Assembly: GCA_029259935.1 (NCBI GenBank)
Contig: JAJDEH010000382.1
Coordinates: 1 to 64,000, forward strand
Length of the DNA: 64,000 nucleotides
Reading direction: 5' to 3'
DNA from: Planctomycetota bacterium
Lineage (GTDB): Bacteria > Planctomycetota > Planctomycetia > Pirellulales > Pirellulaceae
Shown here: positions 18,563-26,792 of the stretch, piece by piece
Layout of the letters: each line of letters begins with the position of its first letter
How positions within the stretch are numbered: position 1 is the first letter of the stretch
The notes under the pieces: generated by a model
The model's input: only the letters and a program-made list of their open reading frames with translations
Told to the model about the DNA's origin: nothing
Databases searched by the model: none
Program-made: the position numbers and the translations under genes

Positions 18563-19456
18563 CTAGATTCTTGTCACATCGTATTTCACCAAATACCAAC
18601 CCGGTCGATTCAATGCAGTTGCCTCCAGGAAGTATTGCCGGCTTCGGCCACTCCAATCGAAGTGAGAGCATGGCTCATCCCCGGGCGGATGGAACTCGAT
18701 TTGAAATTCGACCGCGGCGCGCAAATCAAATCGAACGACTCCTTCTTTCGACTTCCATACGACGAGGCCGAAGTCTTCGTGAAATGGCCCCGCGAGATCA
18801 AAGAAATCCAACGACTTGGGAGCCAACGCGAGCGCATGGCCGTGCAGCGAATTTGCGACACGAAACTCGCCCAGGTGAGGCAGTGCTCCATTGGCTGTGG
18901 GCCATTCCTTGATGAGCATCTCGCCAACTTCGATGAATCGCGGACTTGCGGCCAGCGCGTGGCGGCGCACCGTCCAGTGATCAAAATCATCGTACGACAT
19001 CCACCATGTCAGCCAAACGGAGATCAGGATCGTCAGAGCGATCAGCCGCCGTGTCGTGATGCGTCGAATGAACTGAAGTCCTGTCACAGCGGCGGATGCA
19101 ACGGTCGCGATGACACAAGCTTGCAAAAAAAGAATTCGCCAGTGAAGGGCCAACTCGTTATCAAACAACCCTTGAACGTGGACCGCGTAAATCGTCCATC
19201 GATAAAATGGATCGAAGATCCGCCACAATGTGAGAATCGCGACTACGCCCAGCGAAAAGGCGCCGGAAAGACGAAACGAGGGTAAATATGGCGAAAGGCA
19301 CCGGCCTCGTCTGAACCATGGACCGATTCTGTAGATGGCTGCCATTACGATCTGCCCAACGAACTTCCATAGCCAACTCAAGTCCGGCCCTGGAATCTTC
19401 AGCAATCCCACTCGCCGAACCCACGCAGCAAATCGAAGTAACCTGCCTGAGGGCAT
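18563..19456 (-). CDS. Membrane protein of unknown function
   Basis: A 297-residue product I do not recognise. It has three hydrophobic segments (about residues 66-82, 107-128 and 138-154) that look membrane-spanning, then a soluble C-terminal domain of about 140 residues rich in aromatic and charged residues (HLGEFRVANSLHGHALALAPKS, SHFDWSGRSRQYFLEA). The start ATG at 19456 is chosen as the first in the frame; a shorter start is possible. It lies 171 bp downstream of the helical-repeat gene ending at 19628, on the same strand, so the two may be co-transcribed. Confidence 0.6.
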   Translation of the reverse strand: MPSGRLLRFAAWVRRVGLLKIPGPDLSWLWKFVGQIVMAAIYRIGPWFRRGRCLSPYLPSFRLSGAFSLGVVAILTLWRIFDPFYRWTIYAVHVQGLFDNELALHWRILFLQACVIATVASAAVTGLQFIRRITTRRLIALTILISVWLTWWMSYDDFDHWTVRRHALAASPRFIEVGEMLIKEWPTANGALPHLGEFRVANSLHGHALALAPKSLDFFDLAGPFHEDFGLVVWKSKEGVVRFDLRAAVEFQIEFHPPGDEPCSHFDWSGRSRQYFLEATALNRPGWYLVKYDVTRI

Positions 19457-19627
19457 CCGAAATAACCCCTGCGTTCACCAGATCAGAACATCCCGAAACT
19501 ACAAGAAAACGAAGCCACCTGTACATAGAAGACGAGGCGCGTAACTCTTGAACTGCTTGTGTGAATTTGAGCATCATAGCATTTGTTAGGGGCCTGATCG
19601 GTGGGATACCATCGTCGACGAAATTCC

Positions 19628-21562
19628 TCACGGCTGATCGGCTTGAGCGGTGGTTTTCATCTTGGCAAGCAAGCTAACCAGGGCTTTCGCGCGGTACAGT
19701 GGACTTTCGATCCGGCGAGATAGGCCCAACGCCCCTTCAAAGTGCCGATGTTTCGTCAATGTTTGGCACAGCGCGAATTGCACGCTGTCTCGATCTTCTT
19801 GTGGGGCAGTCGGTAGAAATTCCCACAGTGCGACTGCCACGTCGACATCAAGACCGGTCAGCGACACTTTCGGTTGCAGCCAGCGGATCGCGTCACCCGC
19901 GTCGTAGGGTGGGGGAATCCAATCGATGTAGTAGCGTTTTCCGGAGCGACCTCGGTCGTCGGGCAAGATGCTCCAAATCATTTTGATTGCCAGCGCTGCG
20001 TCGATCTTGACCGTGGAACTCGCAATCTTTGCCTGCAGATACCGGTTCGAGTGGCCTTTGGCAATGCTCGCCATTTCGCGAAATAGGACCAATTGACTCA
20101 TCGGAGCCAAACCCGACTCCGAGATATACCGACCCAGGGCAGCAAATCCCAGTTGATCCTGATAGTCTTCCGCGTCGCGAAACCGTTCCAGGTGAGTCTC
20201 GATCAGGCGTCTCCGTTCGTCGTGTGTTCCGAGCCAGAAGAGCTGTGTTTCATAGATATTCCGTAAGTCGATCGAGTTGAAATCGGAATGCTCTTGGAGA
20301 AGGACTCGACCTTGCTTGATTACGCGCTCGGGAACCGTTACTCCGAGTCGAGGCAATTCCGCCGAAATTGTTCCCAACGCATCCAAACGTTGCTGGGGCT
20401 CTTCGATAGCCAGAGCAAGATCACAAAGACGCTTCAGGAACGATTCTTGCGCCGGCTCCTCGAATTGTGCCGGCAACGACGTCACGATTTCAAGAATACA
20501 CGGATCCTTAAGCTTCGAATCTGTATTCTCAAGCCACGAAAGAACGGCTTCCGAGTATGCGGGGTACGCCCGCTGCATCACTGCTGGAAGGATCTCTTCA
20601 AAGGAACGCGCCGGATGAACGCTACTCTGCCTAGTACGATCAATCATCAGGTCGATGTCGAACCGCGCCAACTCAGCGAGGCATGAGACGCCGGTCTCGC
20701 CATCTCGCAAGGCAGGTAGTACAAATTGGTCGAACTTCGCGACCCAAGTTCCCCGATCAAAGTCGCGATAATCCCTGGCCAGCAAACGCGCCGCGTGTGC
20801 GTGGGGTTTCGTCGTATCTGGAAGTCGAGACCACGCCGCGTCCATATACATCTTGGCAGCCGCCGGATTGTCTTGATAACAGCGGGAGGCAAAGTAAGCA
20901 TAGGTGCCGATCGAACTGTCGGCAGGAACGACTCGCTCGACAAAATCGCAAAGGACTCGCGGCGCTTCCGCGGCATGTTTTTGCAACAAGGAAATCGGGT
21001 AGTAGTTTCGAGCCTCACCTTTCGCTCGGAAAGAAAGAGATTCTTCTACTAGCCGCAGCTCTTCTTCCAGCGACGGCGCGCGGTGGATCAGACTATTGAG
21101 CGCGATGCGGCGGCGGTCGGGCCTGTTGATCTCGCCACTGATCCGCCTGGCCAAATCAAAATCCGTCACTTTTTGCGCATACAACGATCGGACAATGTCC
21201 CGAAGCCGCGGCTCGTCGAACTTCTCTAACAGTTTGTCGTGGAGCGCGGGGAAGTAGGCAACCACCGATCCGAACGAGTACAACTGGCTTGCATCGCCCG
21301 CATCGATTGTCTTCTCAACAAGACGCTTGAACCCCGCGTTGTGTTCCGGTGATTGCGTCAACCGGCCCAACGATGTCATGACGCGCACGCGCTGCTCGAT
21401 GTCGTCAATCTTCGCCAACCGTTCCAGCAGTGCGCTGGCAACATTCGACTCGTTCACCTCGATATGTGGCAGTTGTTCGAGAAACGCTGCCGGAAAGTCC
21501 GCCGCCGCCACACGGACGCAACCAAACGCAATCACGAGCAATACGAAGCAGCAACTTTTCAT
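19628..21562 (-). CDS. Secreted helical-repeat protein of unknown function
   Basis: I start at ATG 21562, which begins a signal peptide (KSCCFVLLVIAFGCVRVAAA); the frame continues upstream 20 codons. The 644-residue mature-like product is almost all helical, with paired helices such as LLERLAKIDDIEQRVRVMTSL, LRDIVRSLYAQKVTDFDLAR and ISGEINRPDRRRIALNSLI, suggesting an alpha-solenoid of HEAT or TPR type, though I cannot fix a repeat length. No catalytic motif is visible. Conserved Trp/Tyr clusters (RYYIDWIPPPYD) near residue 565 might mark a binding face. Function unknown. Confidence 0.7.
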   Translation of the reverse strand: MKSCCFVLLVIAFGCVRVAAADFPAAFLEQLPHIEVNESNVASALLERLAKIDDIEQRVRVMTSLGRLTQSPEHNAGFKRLVEKTIDAGDASQLYSFGSVVAYFPALHDKLLEKFDEPRLRDIVRSLYAQKVTDFDLARRISGEINRPDRRRIALNSLIHRAPSLEEELRLVEESLSFRAKGEARNYYPISLLQKHAAEAPRVLCDFVERVVPADSSIGTYAYFASRCYQDNPAAAKMYMDAAWSRLPDTTKPHAHAARLLARDYRDFDRGTWVAKFDQFVLPALRDGETGVSCLAELARFDIDLMIDRTRQSSVHPARSFEEILPAVMQRAYPAYSEAVLSWLENTDSKLKDPCILEIVTSLPAQFEEPAQESFLKRLCDLALAIEEPQQRLDALGTISAELPRLGVTVPERVIKQGRVLLQEHSDFNSIDLRNIYETQLFWLGTHDERRRLIETHLERFRDAEDYQDQLGFAALGRYISESGLAPMSQLVLFREMASIAKGHSNRYLQAKIASSTVKIDAALAIKMIWSILPDDRGRSGKRYYIDWIPPPYDAGDAIRWLQPKVSLTGLDVDVAVALWEFLPTAPQEDRDSVQFALCQTLTKHRHFEGALGLSRRIESPLYRAKALVSLLAKMKTTAQADQP

Positions 21563-21661
21563 CACGCTGTATTCCGGTGGCAACAATGGGGGTACTTGCC
21601 CGCAAAACTGCAAAACTCTCAAACTGAGTTGGTTCCTCTTAGAGTATCATAACGGCTTGGC

Positions 21662-21682
21662 ATCGTTCGAGAAACAAATGTG
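21662..21682. repeat. Fragment of the 25721-25838 element
   Basis: ATCGTTCGAGAAACAA followed by (A/G)TGT occurs here and at 25724, both outside genes. The rest of the longer element is not found here, so this looks like a decayed end. Confidence 0.5.
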
Positions 21683-21860
21683 GTATTTATGCTTGCCACG
21701 GAGTCTGATCGACCGCCTAGCGACGGCAGCTCCAGAGCAATAGAGGCGCGAGTTTCTCTTTATTTATGCGCGCATTGAAGCCGTTTTTGACGTGTCGTTT
21801 AGATTGGGATTTTTGGATGAAGGAGTGAAAAAGGGTAAAAAAGGTGTCAGGAACCGTTTG

Positions 21861-21889
21861 TTGACATGGGGCGATTGGATTGATAGACT
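21861..21889 (+). promoter_or_regulatory. Sigma-70-type promoter directly before the RAYT gene
   Basis: TTGACA at 21861-21866, a 17-bp spacer, and TAGACT at 21884-21889. The ATG of the transposase is at 21896, six bases after the -10 box, so transcription should begin at or next to the start codon and give a leaderless mRNA. Confidence 0.6.
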
Positions 21890-21895
21890 GGCGGG

Positions 21896-22573
21896 ATGGG
21901 TAGGCCACGACGAGCTGCTGAGGGTGGGTTTGTTTATCACGTTCTTAATCGTGCCAACGCCCGCATGACGATTTTCGAGAATGAGGATGATTACTTGGCG
22001 TTCGAGGGCGTGCTCGCGGAAGCGGTCGAGCGGTTTCAGACGCGACTGCTGGCTTATTGCCTGCTGCCGAATCATTGGCATTTGGTGGTCTGGCCCGAGG
22101 AGGACGGCGAATTGTCGCGGTTCGTTGGTTGGGTCACGCTGACGCATACTCAGCGCTGGCATGCCCATCGCGGCACCACGGGCAGCGGACACGTGTATCA
22201 AGGTCGCTTCAAGTCCTTTCCCGTGCAAGAGGACGAGCACTATTACACGGTCTGTCGCTATGTGGAGCGAAACGCGTTGCGGGCTCGCTTGGCCAAGCGG
22301 GCCGAGAACTGGCGGTGGGGCAGTCTGTCGCGCTGGCTGCGCGGCACCGCCCAAGAAAAATCACTGTTGGCGAGCTGGCCGCTGGCGCGCCGTCCCGGTT
22401 GGGTCGAACACGTGAATCGGCCGCAAACCGAAGCCGAACTGGCCGCCCTGCGGCGGAGCGTTTCGCGCGGCTGCCCCTTCGGCGAACCGAATTGGTCAAA
22501 GCGGACAGTCCAACGGTTGGGACTGGAGAGTACCGTGCGCCCTCGAGGCCGCCCCAAGAAGAAAAGCTCTTGA
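21896..22573 (+). CDS. REP-associated tyrosine transposase (RAYT, TnpA_REP / Y1_Tnp family)
   Basis: A 225-residue protein that matches the RAYT family in full: VYHVLNRANARMTIFENEDDY at residues 13-33, the HUH-type metal motif His60-Trp-His62 (CLLPNHWHLV), the HVYQGRFKSFP region, and the catalytic Tyr122 in CRYVERNALRA. The C-terminal DNA-binding tail reads SKRTVQRLGLESTVRPRGRPKKK. RAYTs are domesticated IS200-like single-strand nucleases that process REP palindromes. The gene looks intact. The upstream GGTGTCAGGAACCG (21844-21857) may be part of its cognate recognition sequence, which is inference. A decayed relative is at 14369. Confidence 0.95.
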   Translation: MGRPRRAAEGGFVYHVLNRANARMTIFENEDDYLAFEGVLAEAVERFQTRLLAYCLLPNHWHLVVWPEEDGELSRFVGWVTLTHTQRWHAHRGTTGSGHVYQGRFKSFPVQEDEHYYTVCRYVERNALRARLAKRAENWRWGSLSRWLRGTAQEKSLLASWPLARRPGWVEHVNRPQTEAELAALRRSVSRGCPFGEPNWSKRTVQRLGLESTVRPRGRPKKKSS

Positions 22574-22754
22574 CCGAGTACCAGTTTGCAACATGGAAAT
22601 TCGTAACGGCAGGTGCCCAAGAAGGGGGATGTGACGGCGATTGAACGCCCGCTGGCGGAGGAAGCTGCTCCGGCCCTTCCGCTTCGGTCCGCAAACTCTT
22701 TACAATTCTGTTCAATACGCTAGGTTCCGGGCCGACAACGTCCCAGATGTTCTG

Positions 22755-22785
22755 TTGACGCAAACCGGTGGAATAGCAATATAAT
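22755..22785 (+). promoter_or_regulatory. Candidate promoter of the DUF1571 gene
   Basis: TTGACG at 22755-22760 and a perfect TATAAT at 22780-22785, spacer 19 bp, which is longer than the usual 16-18. If used, transcription starts near 22792, which leaves the ATG at 22807 a leader of about 15 nt and the ATG at 22852 about 60 nt. Confidence 0.45.
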
Positions 22786-22851
22786 TGAGTTGATAGAATC
22801 TAGTTGATGTGCGCCAAGCCGAATGGGGCCGGCGGAACACAAGCGGTTTTC

Positions 22852-23895
22852 ATGAATACAACAGAAAAAGACAACTCGGAAAAGAACTCGCAGGATGCGG
22901 TCACCGACCCGGATGGGGCCTCGCGACCGCGGCGTCGAGGATACTTGCTCAAGATGGGCGTGTTCGCCTTAGTGATACTGGCCGGTGCCGCCGGAGCTTT
23001 GGCTTGGCTTCAGAGGTCGATTCAGGCCAACCTCGTCGCGCAGGCAAATGTAAAAGAAGCACCGCGGATCGTGATCCCCAGTGGCAAAGGCGGACCCGAA
23101 TCGAGTGGCGGTGACAATAACACCATAACGAACACCGGCTCATCGACCAGCAGCCAGTCGACTCCCACGGGACATCCGATCGATTCCGCACTGGCCCGGG
23201 CGCAAGAAGGTTTGGAGCACAGTCAAAAGACCATCGTGGACTACACGGCACAAGTCACGAAGATCGAGCGCGCCAAGAACGGCACGCCGGGTAAGCCGCA
23301 AACGATGTTCTTGAAAGTTCGTAATCGCAAGGTCGACGAGGAAGGCAATCTTGTCACGCCGTTTGGCGTCTACATGAAATTCCTTAAACCAAGCTCCGTT
23401 GCAGGCCGCGAAGTAATTTGGGTTGAAAACGCCAACGACGGCAAGCTGATTGCCCACGAAGCCGGGCTCTTGAATTTGATCCGTGCCCACCTGCCCCCTG
23501 ATGGAAAGCTCGCCATGATGGGACAGCGGTATCCGATTTGGGAAATCGGCATGGAGAACCTGATCCAGCAATTGCTGAAACGCGGCGAGAAAGAGCGGCA
23601 GCACGAGCAATGTGATGTCGAATTCATCCGAGACGCGATGATCGGCGATCACAAGGGCACGATGATTCGGGTCATGCATCCGGAAAAAAAGCCCGAATAT
23701 GAATTCCACAAAGTCGAGATCTTCATCGACGACGCGCGGAACATTCCCTTGCACTACGCCGCCTACATGTGGCCCGAGACGGAAGGTGGTGAACCGATCG
23801 TCGATGAGTCGTACACCTACCAGGACGTCAAGCTCAACGTCGGCCTCACCGACGAAGATTTCAATCCCGACAATTCGGAATACAATTATCCTTGA
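22852..23895 (+). CDS. DUF1571 membrane-anchored protein
   Basis: 347 residues from ATG 22852 (TTG 22804 and ATG 22807 would add 15-16 residues with little protein character). The first 20 residues are acidic and polar, followed by RPRRRGYLLKMG and one transmembrane segment (about residues 35-53). A Ser/Thr/Gly-rich linker leads to the DUF1571 domain (about 105-345): LEHSQKTIVDYTAQVTKIER, PFGVYMKFLKPSSVAGREVIWVE, YPIWEIGMENLIQQLLKRG and a C-terminal YTYQDVKLNVGLTDEDFNP. DUF1571 is common in planctomycetes and resembles outer-membrane lipoprotein-sorting (LolA-like) folds; its role is not established. Stand-alone gene. Confidence 0.85.
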   Translation: MNTTEKDNSEKNSQDAVTDPDGASRPRRRGYLLKMGVFALVILAGAAGALAWLQRSIQANLVAQANVKEAPRIVIPSGKGGPESSGGDNNTITNTGSSTSSQSTPTGHPIDSALARAQEGLEHSQKTIVDYTAQVTKIERAKNGTPGKPQTMFLKVRNRKVDEEGNLVTPFGVYMKFLKPSSVAGREVIWVENANDGKLIAHEAGLLNLIRAHLPPDGKLAMMGQRYPIWEIGMENLIQQLLKRGEKERQHEQCDVEFIRDAMIGDHKGTMIRVMHPEKKPEYEFHKVEIFIDDARNIPLHYAAYMWPETEGGEPIVDESYTYQDVKLNVGLTDEDFNPDNSEYNYP

Positions 23896-24199
23896 GTTGC
23901 AAGGAACAATAGGACATCCTCTTTGCTGGTCCGCGCAGCGCGGGCAACAACTGCGATCCGCTGGCGAGTTCATGCGGATACATACGAGCAGATAATTCGT
24001 CCTTATACGCTAAGAGACATCAATTCGTGGAATTGCGACCAGAGTCTTCCATAGACGGCGAGGCGGCGACTCTCGCCGCTGGAGGGGAGTGCTGCGATAC
24101 AAAACCCCAATGGGACGCGTTACTCGCAATTCTCCGCTTTCCAACTCCGGCGGGCGCGCAACGTCGCGCCGGGAGCGGGACTTCTGACTTGGAATAGAG
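23896..24199. other. Intergenic stretch with REP-like hairpins
   Basis: About 300 bp without a gene. It holds GCGGCGA-CTC-TCGCCGC (24063-24079) and a second G/C hairpin around 24148-24171 (GGGCGCG...CGCGCC), plus CCGCGCAGCGCGG near 23931. The hairpin before the next gene might affect its expression; no promoter was identified. Confidence 0.5.
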
Positions 24200-25246
24200 A
24201 TGTTTAGATATTCTCTTGCGACGTTGGCCCTAGCGGCCTTATATGGATCACTTGGAATCGCAGCAGTTGTTTCCCCATGCTACTGGCGGAACACGGTCGT
24301 TTGGGTCACAGGCATTATCCTGTCTGTCGTTGGGATGAACGCGATTCTTACGATTCGACATTGGGGATCATTTCGCCAAGCATTTGGTTGTGTGGGATTG
24401 ATCTATTTTTGCTTGATGTTCATAGGTTCATTTAGTGCGGTACGTACGAGTGTCGTAACCACTGATATCATCACCTGTCTATTTGAGGGCATGCAGACGG
24501 TCGACTCAAAATGGTCACAAAGGTGTACTGAGGGGAGGCTTGTGCACTATCAACTGACGAGTGGTGAGTATCGTTGCTTTTCTTCGCACTTGAGAATGCA
24601 GTTCGATGATGTAGTTCATTGCCTTTCGGCCATCGTTGTCGGTGTATTATCGGGTGTGTGTTTTGAACAACTGCATTCGGGCGCATGTGGCTGTGGCTTC
24701 ACGGGTGTCAGGAGAGTGCTGAAGCTCGTCACTGCCATGATTCTGTTTTGTGCATTTTCTTCTTATGTTGTTGTGATTACATCCGCGTTGCATAATCCCA
24801 AGTATTATTTGCACGGCGCAGTTTCTATGACAGTGGGCGCTTTGCTAGTTGGAACCGTCTTAGGATTTTCTGCTTTTCGCGCGGCACGCCAATTCGGAGC
24901 GGGTTTTGCCGTGATGGGCTGGATCTATTTCGTCATCATGTTCTCGACGGTTTTTGATTCAGTACGTGACAGTGGCCCAACTAATCAAGCCGTAACAGCG
25001 GTGAAGAAATATGTTCATGGAAGTGCATTGGCAGTAGAGCCAAAACAACGTAATATCACTGTGTACACCGAAACTAAGCGGGGCCCGGTGAGAGCTTACC
25101 CAACCCAATTTGATTGTGACTTCGCAGATGTCGTGCATTGCTTAGGTGCAGTGATTTGTGGACTGGTTGGCGGTCTTTCAACCCGGATTATTCACCTGAC
25201 TTGGTTAGAAAAGAAGGAACCATCGCGTGTTCCTCTGCGTTCATAG
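24200..25246 (+). CDS. Polytopic membrane protein with internal duplication, unknown function
   Basis: A 348-residue protein with about eight hydrophobic segments. Its two halves repeat: residues 5-157 and 175-332 share a layout of three membrane segments, a soluble loop, then a helix opening with D-D/A-V-V-H-C-L (VVHCL at 138-142 and again at 311-315) and a glycine-rich stretch (VVGVLSG, ICGLVGG). The phrases GCVGLIYFCLMF and AVMGWIYFVIMF align inside the halves. The start FRYSLATLALAALY is typical of planctomycete membrane proteins. Codon use is visibly more AT-rich than in neighbouring genes, with more TTT, TGT and GTT. I know no function for it. Confidence 0.7.
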   Translation: MFRYSLATLALAALYGSLGIAAVVSPCYWRNTVVWVTGIILSVVGMNAILTIRHWGSFRQAFGCVGLIYFCLMFIGSFSAVRTSVVTTDIITCLFEGMQTVDSKWSQRCTEGRLVHYQLTSGEYRCFSSHLRMQFDDVVHCLSAIVVGVLSGVCFEQLHSGACGCGFTGVRRVLKLVTAMILFCAFSSYVVVITSALHNPKYYLHGAVSMTVGALLVGTVLGFSAFRAARQFGAGFAVMGWIYFVIMFSTVFDSVRDSGPTNQAVTAVKKYVHGSALAVEPKQRNITVYTETKRGPVRAYPTQFDCDFADVVHCLGAVICGLVGGLSTRIIHLTWLEKKEPSRVPLRS

Positions 25247-25720
25247 GGTTTTAACCGATCCTAACGCAACACGGAGGAATCACGCGATGAGTGAAACCGG
25301 GTGAAACCGAACGGCAGTTCGCTGACAAAGCTACTCCGGCCGCATAAGTAGCGGCAACGCGTCGCGAACGGAAATAGCGCCAAGATGATTATCTCGCGTG
25401 ATTCGGGCCGCCAGGAATCTGCTAGCTAAAGGCGAGTTGGGAGGAGAGGATCCTTCCGGGTTTCTTGTGGGTCATGAAAAGCAGTGGGTAACTGTTACGT
25501 GCTTTTGTCTGTCGCCGAATCGTTCCCCCACGGTGCATTTCCAACCACCACGTGGTACGACCTTGCTTTATCAACGGTATCGAGTCCCGAAACTCCCTCG
25601 GCGAAAAAGTCGGAATGGATCAAACGTTCGCCGCGCATTCGAGGAAACTTCCAAACGCTCAAGTACATCTTGCCGGAGGTCTTGGCCGCGGCCGAAGCGG
25701 GACCAAGGCGGATCTTGCTA
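25247..25720. other. Intergenic stretch with no supported gene
   Basis: About 470 bp. Short overlapping frames (longest about 110 codons, 25484-25822) lack any family-like sequence and run into a repeat element, so I do not call them. Confidence 0.4.
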
Positions 25721-25838
25721 AGGATCGTTCGAGAAACAAGTGTAGCGTTTGATCAGCCGTTGGGCGTTAGCCACGGTTTTTCAGAACCGGACGCTAACGC
25801 GTTCCGGCTAATGGGACACTAATTGCCCGAACGATCCT
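25721..25838. mobile_element. Small MITE-like element with 11-bp terminal inverted repeats
   Basis: AGGATCGTTCG at 25721-25731 is matched by its exact complement at 25828-25838. Inside lies a strong hairpin at about 25755-25809 (AGCCG...GCGTTAG...GGTT-loop-AACC...GCTAACGC...CGGCT). The element encodes nothing. Its right end overlaps the stop codon (25837-25839) of the aldolase gene. A 16-nt stretch next to the left end recurs at 21662. Mobility is inferred from the structure alone. Confidence 0.55.
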
Positions 25839-26739
25839 AAGCCGTTGAATCAACCTGATCGATCAACTTTTGCACTTGTTCGGGTTCCCACGAATTGTCA
25901 TTCGCTCCCAGCGGAGCGCGTGGCATGCCGACATCGATCCCATACTTCATTTGCATTGCTGCGCGAAGAAAACTCCAAGTAGACCTGGCCGCGTGAACTT
26001 CCGCGATCACACTTTGAAATGCGGCCATGAATCGCCGGCCCGCTTCGAAGTCTCCGCCGACAAACGCCGCGCGGGCTTTCCGTGCCGGCGCGCCCCAAAC
26101 ATTAAAGAACGTGCCAATGGCTCCAATCGCACCGCTTAGCGCCGCATGGCACACCAATCCGTCGGCACCACTGAACAGCCGCAAACGCTCGCCCGCGACG
26201 TTGGCGATCGCGCCAAACTGAAACAGATCCCGGTCGGTAATCTTCATACCACCGATGTTCGGCAATTCCAGCACTCGGTGGGCATACTCGCGAGGATCCA
26301 GTTGAACTTGGTTCACGGAACTCAAATGATATACATACAGGGGCAAGTTCGACGCCCTGCCAATTCGGCGATAATGCAGAAACACATCATCGGCCGAAGT
26401 CGGGTAGTAGATCGGCGCGACACTGGATACCGCATCGGCACCGATCGATTCCGCGTGTCGCGCCAGCGCGACGGCGTCGTCGGTTGCCGTCGCGCCGACA
26501 TGTATCATGACGGGAATCCGTCCGGCGGCGATTTTCACGATGTGCTGGGCAACGACGCGCCGAGGTTCCAGCGGCAGCAACGGCCACTGGCCGGTCGACC
26601 CTAGTACATATAAGCCGCCCAACTCTTGCTGAATAAATAGCTCGACCAGTTGCTCGACCGCTTCCAGATTCGGAGTGCCGTCGTCACTCAGCGGAGTAAT
26701 CACCGCCGGCCACACTCCCTGCATTGTTCTGTTGGTCAT
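25837..26739 (-). CDS. Dihydrodipicolinate synthase / N-acetylneuraminate lyase family aldolase
   Basis: A 300-residue class I aldolase of usual family length. The Schiff-base lysine is Lys166 in GGMKITD, the catalytic Tyr137 is in LYVYHLSS, and the substrate carboxylate loop is GSTGQW (residues 47-52), closer to the GSTGE of N-acetylneuraminate lyases than to the GTTGE of DapA. That replacement argues against a lysine-pathway DapA. The reaction is pyruvate-dependent aldol cleavage or condensation; the partner aldehyde is not certain. It lies 53 bp downstream of the metallophosphoesterase, and further up the same strand is a sialidase-like gene, which would fit use of sialic or other keto-sugar acids. 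Confidence 0.85.
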   Translation of the reverse strand: MTNRTMQGVWPAVITPLSDDGTPNLEAVEQLVELFIQQELGGLYVLGSTGQWPLLPLEPRRVVAQHIVKIAAGRIPVMIHVGATATDDAVALARHAESIGADAVSSVAPIYYPTSADDVFLHYRRIGRASNLPLYVYHLSSVNQVQLDPREYAHRVLELPNIGGMKITDRDLFQFGAIANVAGERLRLFSGADGLVCHAALSGAIGAIGTFFNVWGAPARKARAAFVGGDFEAGRRFMAAFQSVIAEVHAARSTWSFLRAAMQMKYGIDVGMPRAPLGANDNSWEPEQVQKLIDQVDSTA

Positions 26740-26792
26740 GTTTCGAATTCCAATCTTGATTTACATCGCCCCGTTGTAGCCGCCCTGAAGGT

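Noticed and set aside
25484..25822. A 112-codon plus-strand frame before the aldolase
   Set aside because: It runs through the MITE-like hairpin and has no protein-like pattern or ribosome site.
25837..26739. Naming the aldolase dapA
   Set aside because: The loop is GSTGQW and the neighbours are a phosphoesterase and a sialidase-like gene, so lysine biosynthesis is not supported.
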